From: Erodium maritimum
Lineage: Eukaryota > Streptophyta > Magnoliopsida > Geraniales > Geraniaceae
Length of the DNA stretch: 64,000 bases
Direction of reading: 5' to 3'
Assembly: GCA_963921825.1 (NCBI GenBank)
Contig: OY997588.1
Span: 64,624,617 to 64,688,616 of the forward strand
Shown: in pieces, positions 59,620-64,000 of the stretch
Position numbering within the stretch: the stretch's first letter is position 1
Layout: every line of letters starts with the position of its first letter
Made by a program: the position numbers and the translations under genes
The notes under the pieces: model-generated
What the model was told of the DNA's origin: nothing
What the model saw: only the letters and a program-made list of their open reading frames with translations
The model's database searches: none

Positions 59620-60880
59620 ACTTTTTTGGACCAAAAACTTTTGCATATACACATCATCGCTATTTTACACCAAAAGTTTTGACAGAATATTTCATTTGAA
59701 AAAGTCTTCTTATCATTTTTAAGTTTACTTGTGATAACTTTATCTATATGAAATTTTAATTTGATTATTGTGTTTTTATATTAAAAGACCAACTCAACTA
59801 AAAACTCAAACTGATAATTAATGGCTCATTTATAGTTTTATTACGGAAACACCCATGTACGAGTTTGGATTTGATATAAGAGTTTACCCATAGGAGACAA
59901 ATTAGATCAATAGAGAATAAATTAGTATTTTTTTGTAGATAATGGGTTTGAACCTATGTCTGTGAAATACCCGTTCTAATATTATACAAGACAACCAACT
60001 TAACTAAAAACTCAAACTAATAGTTAATGACTCAAATATAGTTTTATATGAAAGGAATTAAGCCTAATTCCTGTCTCCGAAGAACGATGAAAATAAATAA
60101 ATGATAAAAGAAAATTGACACCAGAGTTTATAGTGGGTCACTCCCAGATTAGGAGCTACAACCAGTTGCCGCCTGTAAAGCTTTTTACTATAATCTCTAA
60201 TGAATTACACACTCTGGTATTTCTCTCAACCTCACGCCTACTACTATGTACTATGATGTACTTTCTATTTAGCTACACACCACACAACGCTACAGAAGGG
60301 GTTTTGGTGTAGTGATTTACAAATGAGGGAGTTGGCCTTTATTCATACTACTCTAGCCAAGAAATCATGTAGAACTAGGATGTTTGGGGAGCAAGGTTCG
60401 TCGAACCTGGTCGACCTTTGGATGGTCAAAGGGAAGAGATGAGGATGAAATTGGATAACAACAAGATATTTTATTTCTATCACTATTCTATCCTTATCCT
60501 TGTCTAAGATAGTTCTTATCCTTATCTTGGACCCTCCTTATTCCTATCTTGGATTCTTCTAGATTTGGCCCACACGAGGCCCATTATACTTCACAACCCC
60601 ACATTATATTGTAATATTTCAAACTCTACAAGGAAAATCACCTCTTTGAGGCTTTGTTGATCATGGTCTGTATCGTCTTCGTTCATCGTCAATTCGGTTT
60701 CTTCCCTTACTACATTTTCTTTATCTGATGATTTATAAAAGTACCCATGCCAGATGGGAAAGGAGTATTGTGTGCAAGACAGACTAAAAAATCAAGAGCA
60801 CAACCGCGCACAACAACCTAAAAAACAATCCAAGCTAAACTAGAACAAACCAAAGAAGGAAATAGGAGTAATAAAAATAA
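59620..60880. other. Intergenic; short repeat and possible LINE tail
   Basis: A block reading aactaaaaactcaaact...agttaatg occurs twice (about 59790-59850 and 60000-60050). 60755-60870 resembles a minus-strand L1 3' end (ataaatcatcagataaag after inversion). No gene is supported. Confidence 0.35.
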
Positions 60881-61567
60881 GGGAAAACTCTGGGTCCTAA
60901 CCTTCTTGAACGTTTCGTTTTGACGTCCTAACCCAGACCAACGTTTCGTTACAGTTCCATATGCGAAAGATTGGAACTTTAACAAAACCTGATATGAACC
61001 GTTCAAATTAACGATTTCGTTAACATAGGAAGTGAAAAGTCGAAACTACAATTCCTTCACGTTAACCTTTCAGCTCCTCTTTCCCAAAATAGTGCATTAT
61101 TTTGAAATTCAGTGTTGAAAAATTGTTGGATATGTATACTAAGTGTTCTAATTGCATGTTTAACGGGCATGGGGAGCTGAAAGGTTAACGTGAATGGAGT
61201 TGTAGTTTCGACTTTTCACTCCGAAATCGTTAATTTGAACGGTTCATATCAAGTTTTGTAAAAGTTCCAACATTTCATGTATGTTAAACATGCAGTTAGA
61301 ACACATAGTATACATATCCAACAATTTTTCAACACTGAATTTCAAAATAATGCATTATTTTGGGAAAGAGGAGCTGAAAGGTTAACGTGAATGGAATTGT
61401 AGTTTCGACTTTTCACTTCATATGTTAACGAAATCGTTAATTTGAACGGTTCATATCAAGTTTTGTAAAAGTTCCAACCTTTCGTGTATGGAACTGTAAC
61501 GAAGCGTTGGTCTGGGTTAGGACGTCAAAACGAAACGCTCAAGAAGGTTAGGAACCAGAGTCATCCC
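60881..61567. mobile_element. Fold-back Mutator-like MITE, 687 bp
   Basis: Flanked by the perfect 9-bp direct repeat taaaaataa (60872-60880 and 61568-61576). The left arm (gggaaaactctgggtcctaa, caacgtttcg, ttaacgatttcgttaac) is an inverted copy of the right arm, with over 200 bases of complementarity. A roughly 110-base unit (gagctgaaaggttaacgtga ... gtaaaagttccaac) is present inverted on the left and twice in direct order on the right (61171-61270, 61370-61480). It has no coding capacity. 9-bp duplications and long TIRs point to MULE-class mobilisation. Its ends do not match the TGATAA family. Confidence 0.85.
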
Positions 61568-61576
61568 TAAAAATAA

Positions 61577-62519
61577 ATGGAACGAGGGGACCCTCGACAA
61601 CTGTATAGGGGAAACCTCGACCCTTTAGAGAAAGTAAACACAAAAAGTTACAAGAAGACCACCAAACAAGAACAGATCAATACGATTCTTTCTTAAATCC
61701 ATTGATAAAGTCGCCTGAGCGTCAACTTTACCAGAACAAGAGCAATTCCTTCCCCACCATCCCGTATCCCAGAAAGTACAGAGGGTGAATAAAACATGAT
61801 CACAAAATCTGACTTATCTTCTACTAGGTCATCATGTGCTCCCACGAATGAGAATGCTTGCTGTTACTTATTTGTCCCAATGATTGCTTCCTTCACATTG
61901 GGTCTTGACAACTCTGAAATGGACACGGATGAAAACAGAGACCAAAAAACAAAAGACAAAGTAACAGGCACAAGTTTTGGGAAGTTTGTGGCTTAGGACT
62001 GATATTTATACTAATGAAAAGAACAGTTACATAAAGCAATAAAACAGAGAATTAGGAGACAGTTACTACATCTCCTATTATTGCTAATCAAGAGAGAAAA
62101 CGGAAAAAGTAAAAACTAATAATAATTTGACAAGATTAAATGCTAACAACATAATCCATAAAAGAGATTGTTACTCGAACTTGATGTGCTTGTCCTCCAA
62201 ACCCACAATATCCATCTCAACTGGAGACCGACCGAGCTCTAGCTACAACAAGACATAAGCTTCCTCTAAATTATAATACGTGAACGAACACGAAATTAGT
62301 TGGATCTCGTTCTTCTCTTCATGGTTAGCATCGTACTTCGCACTCTCGTAAATATGTTATTCGGCTTCTTTTGTCGTGGTTTTAACTTGAGGATAACTAA
62401 GTTTTCGGTTTCTAGCCATATCAAATGACACAAAGTCGTCGTACTCATCTACATGTGACTGATGTTAGTTCTAATATATAGGGTAACATCCCTGTTTTGT
62501 CCTTCATTGATAGTTGTTA
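61577..62519. other. No recognisable gene
   Basis: Mixed intergenic sequence; a short open frame at 61796-61996 has no family features. Confidence 0.4.
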
Positions 62520-64000
62520 AGAGGAAAAATCAAATGGAAACCACCCCTTAACGTAAAAACTGTGTGAACCAATCCAAGCCATTCATTTTAAGAATGGATG
62601 GATGAGATGCAATTGATTTGTTGACTTGTTGACTGCAAAAAAACATCACTTTTTAGTAAGGGGTAAGGGCTTTTTAGTAAAACCATCATAATTTTTTTTT
62701 TACCAATTCACTAATTTAATTTTTCCCGCTTCGTTTGAACTCTGATTGGCTTCAAACTTGCGCCATTATTTTTGTTTTTTCAAGGGCTTTCTATCAAGAT
62801 CAGTCATGAATATATTTTGAAGCATGAAAAAAAAATATTTTCGGGGTTGATTTTTTAAAAAAAAGTTAAGTCTGGGTAATTTTTATCAACACTATACACT
62901 GGGTTTATCAACACTATACACTGGATTTATCAACACTATACACAGGATTTATCACCTCATTTTCCAGAATCGAACATGATTTTTATCACATCATCACATG
63001 TTTTTTTATGAACACTAAGCACTAGTTTTATCAACACTAAACACTATGTTTATCATTCAATTACATGTGTTTTTATCATCCCATCACATGCTTTTTTATC
63101 AACACTAAACTCTAGGTTATCACCCTTATTTCGGGGCTGATTTTAGAAAGAGTTAAGTCTGGGTAATTTTTATCAACACTATACACTGGGTTTATCAACA
63201 CTATACACTAGATTTATCAACACTATACACTGGATTTATCACCTCATTTTCCAAAATCGAACATGATTTTTATCACATCATCACATGTTTTTTTAAGAAC
63301 ACTAAGCACTAGTTTTATCAACACTAAACACTATGTTTATCATTAAATTACATGTGTTTTATCATCCCATCACATGTTTTTTTTATCAACACTAAACTCT
63401 AGGTTATCACCCTTATTTCGGGGATTATTTTTAAAAAAAGTTAAGTCTGTGTAATTTTTATCAACACTATACACTAGGTTTATCAACACTATACACTAGG
63501 TTTATCAACACTATACACTAGGTTTATCAACACTAAATACCAGTTTTATCACTTCATTTTCCAAAATCGAACATGATTTTTATCACATCATACACTAAGT
63601 TTATCAAAAAGTTAAGTCTGGGTAATTTTTATCAACATTATACACTGGGTTTATCAACACTGAACACTAGTTTTATCACCTCATTTTTCAAAATCGAACA
63701 TGATTTTTATCACATCATCACATGTTTTTTTTATGAACACTAAGCACTAGTTTTATCAACACTAAACACTATGTTTATCATTAAATTACATGTGTTTTTA
63801 TCATCCCATCACATGTTTTTTTTTATCAACACTAAACTCTACGTCATCCCCCTTATTTTGGTGCTGATTTAAAAAAAAAAAAGTTAAGTCTGTGTAATTT
63901 TTATCAACACTATACACTGGGTTTATCAACATTATACATTGGGTTTATCAACACTATACACTGGGTTTATCATCACTGAACACTAGTTTTATCACCTCAT
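62520..64000 (-). mobile_element. Non-autonomous MULE, TTTATCA-repeat family, copy 2 (runs off window)
   Basis: The left end gaggaaaaatcaaatggaaac and the following 300 bases are nearly identical to the left end of the element at 10823, for example gtgtgaaccaatccaagcca and atggatggatgagatgcaat. The likely left target copy is tagttgtta (62511-62519). The right end lies outside the window. No coding capacity is seen. Confidence 0.85.
62870..64000 (-). repeat. Nested TTTATCA array, copy 2
   Basis: More than 40 TTTATCA motifs in short tttatcaacactatacactg units. They are grouped in a higher-order repeat of about 285-290 bases whose header (gctgatttt...aaagttaagtctg) recurs near 62849, 63132, 63420 and 63858, with a partial one near 63605. 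It is longer than the array at 11160-11860, so unit number varies between copies. Confidence 0.9.

Overview
This is nuclear DNA from a flowering plant, most likely a eudicot. The signs are spliced genes with plant-type introns, a GASA/snakin gene, plant L1 LINEs with DUF4283 or RRM ORF1 proteins, Ty1/copia and Ty3/gypsy LTR elements, PIF/Harbinger and Mutator-like (MULE) transposons, and long AT-rich spacers. It is a repeat-dominated, gene-poor interval. I can support only two host genes: the 3' half of a RING-CH (RINGv) ubiquitin ligase gene (about 1511-3111, +) and one intact four-exon GASA gene (9601-10495, -).

Layout. 1-1106 is a LINE ORF1 fragment beside the RINGv gene. 3320-5700 is a broken Ty3/gypsy reverse-transcriptase relic, into which a 2-kb LINE encoding only an RRM ORF1 has inserted with a clear target duplication. 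8631-9262 is a tandemly doubled MITE, followed by the GASA gene. 10823-12188 is a non-autonomous MULE filled with TTTATCA repeats. 12.3-18.4 kb holds a LINE tail, a MITE, a long gypsy LTR carrying a striking palindrome array, and a Harbinger ORF1 relic. 18410-25578 is a gag/protease-only gypsy element abutting a 5'-truncated copia element. 27021-30792 is a MITE abutting a degenerate Harbinger transposon.

The centrepiece is 30861-40473: a 9.6-kb MULE bounded by a 9-10 bp target duplication and terminal inverted repeats. It carries two convergent spliced genes, a FAR1-type transposase (+) and a ULP1-family cysteine protease (-). Its introns, leaders and intergenic spacer, but not its exons, are studded with some 60-65 copies of TGATAA, nearly all in one orientation. 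The same motif (as TTTATCA) makes up the inside of two smaller relatives with the same ends at 10823-12188 and from 62520 past the window edge. I read these three as one transposon family: an autonomous-type parent and two deletion or amplification derivatives.

Downstream, 40.5-50.5 kb is AT-rich spacer and LINE relics, including a second RRM-only LINE (46230-48436, -) that seems to carry an antisense host exon at its 5' end. 50700-59614 is a Ty1/copia element with both LTRs and a 5-bp target duplication, split by a 3.15-kb gypsy solo LTR with its own 5-bp duplication. 60881-61567 is a fold-back, Mutator-like MITE with a 9-bp duplication.

All calls come from reading the sequence by eye. Exon borders, copy counts and lineage names are estimates unless a terminal repeat or target duplication fixes them.
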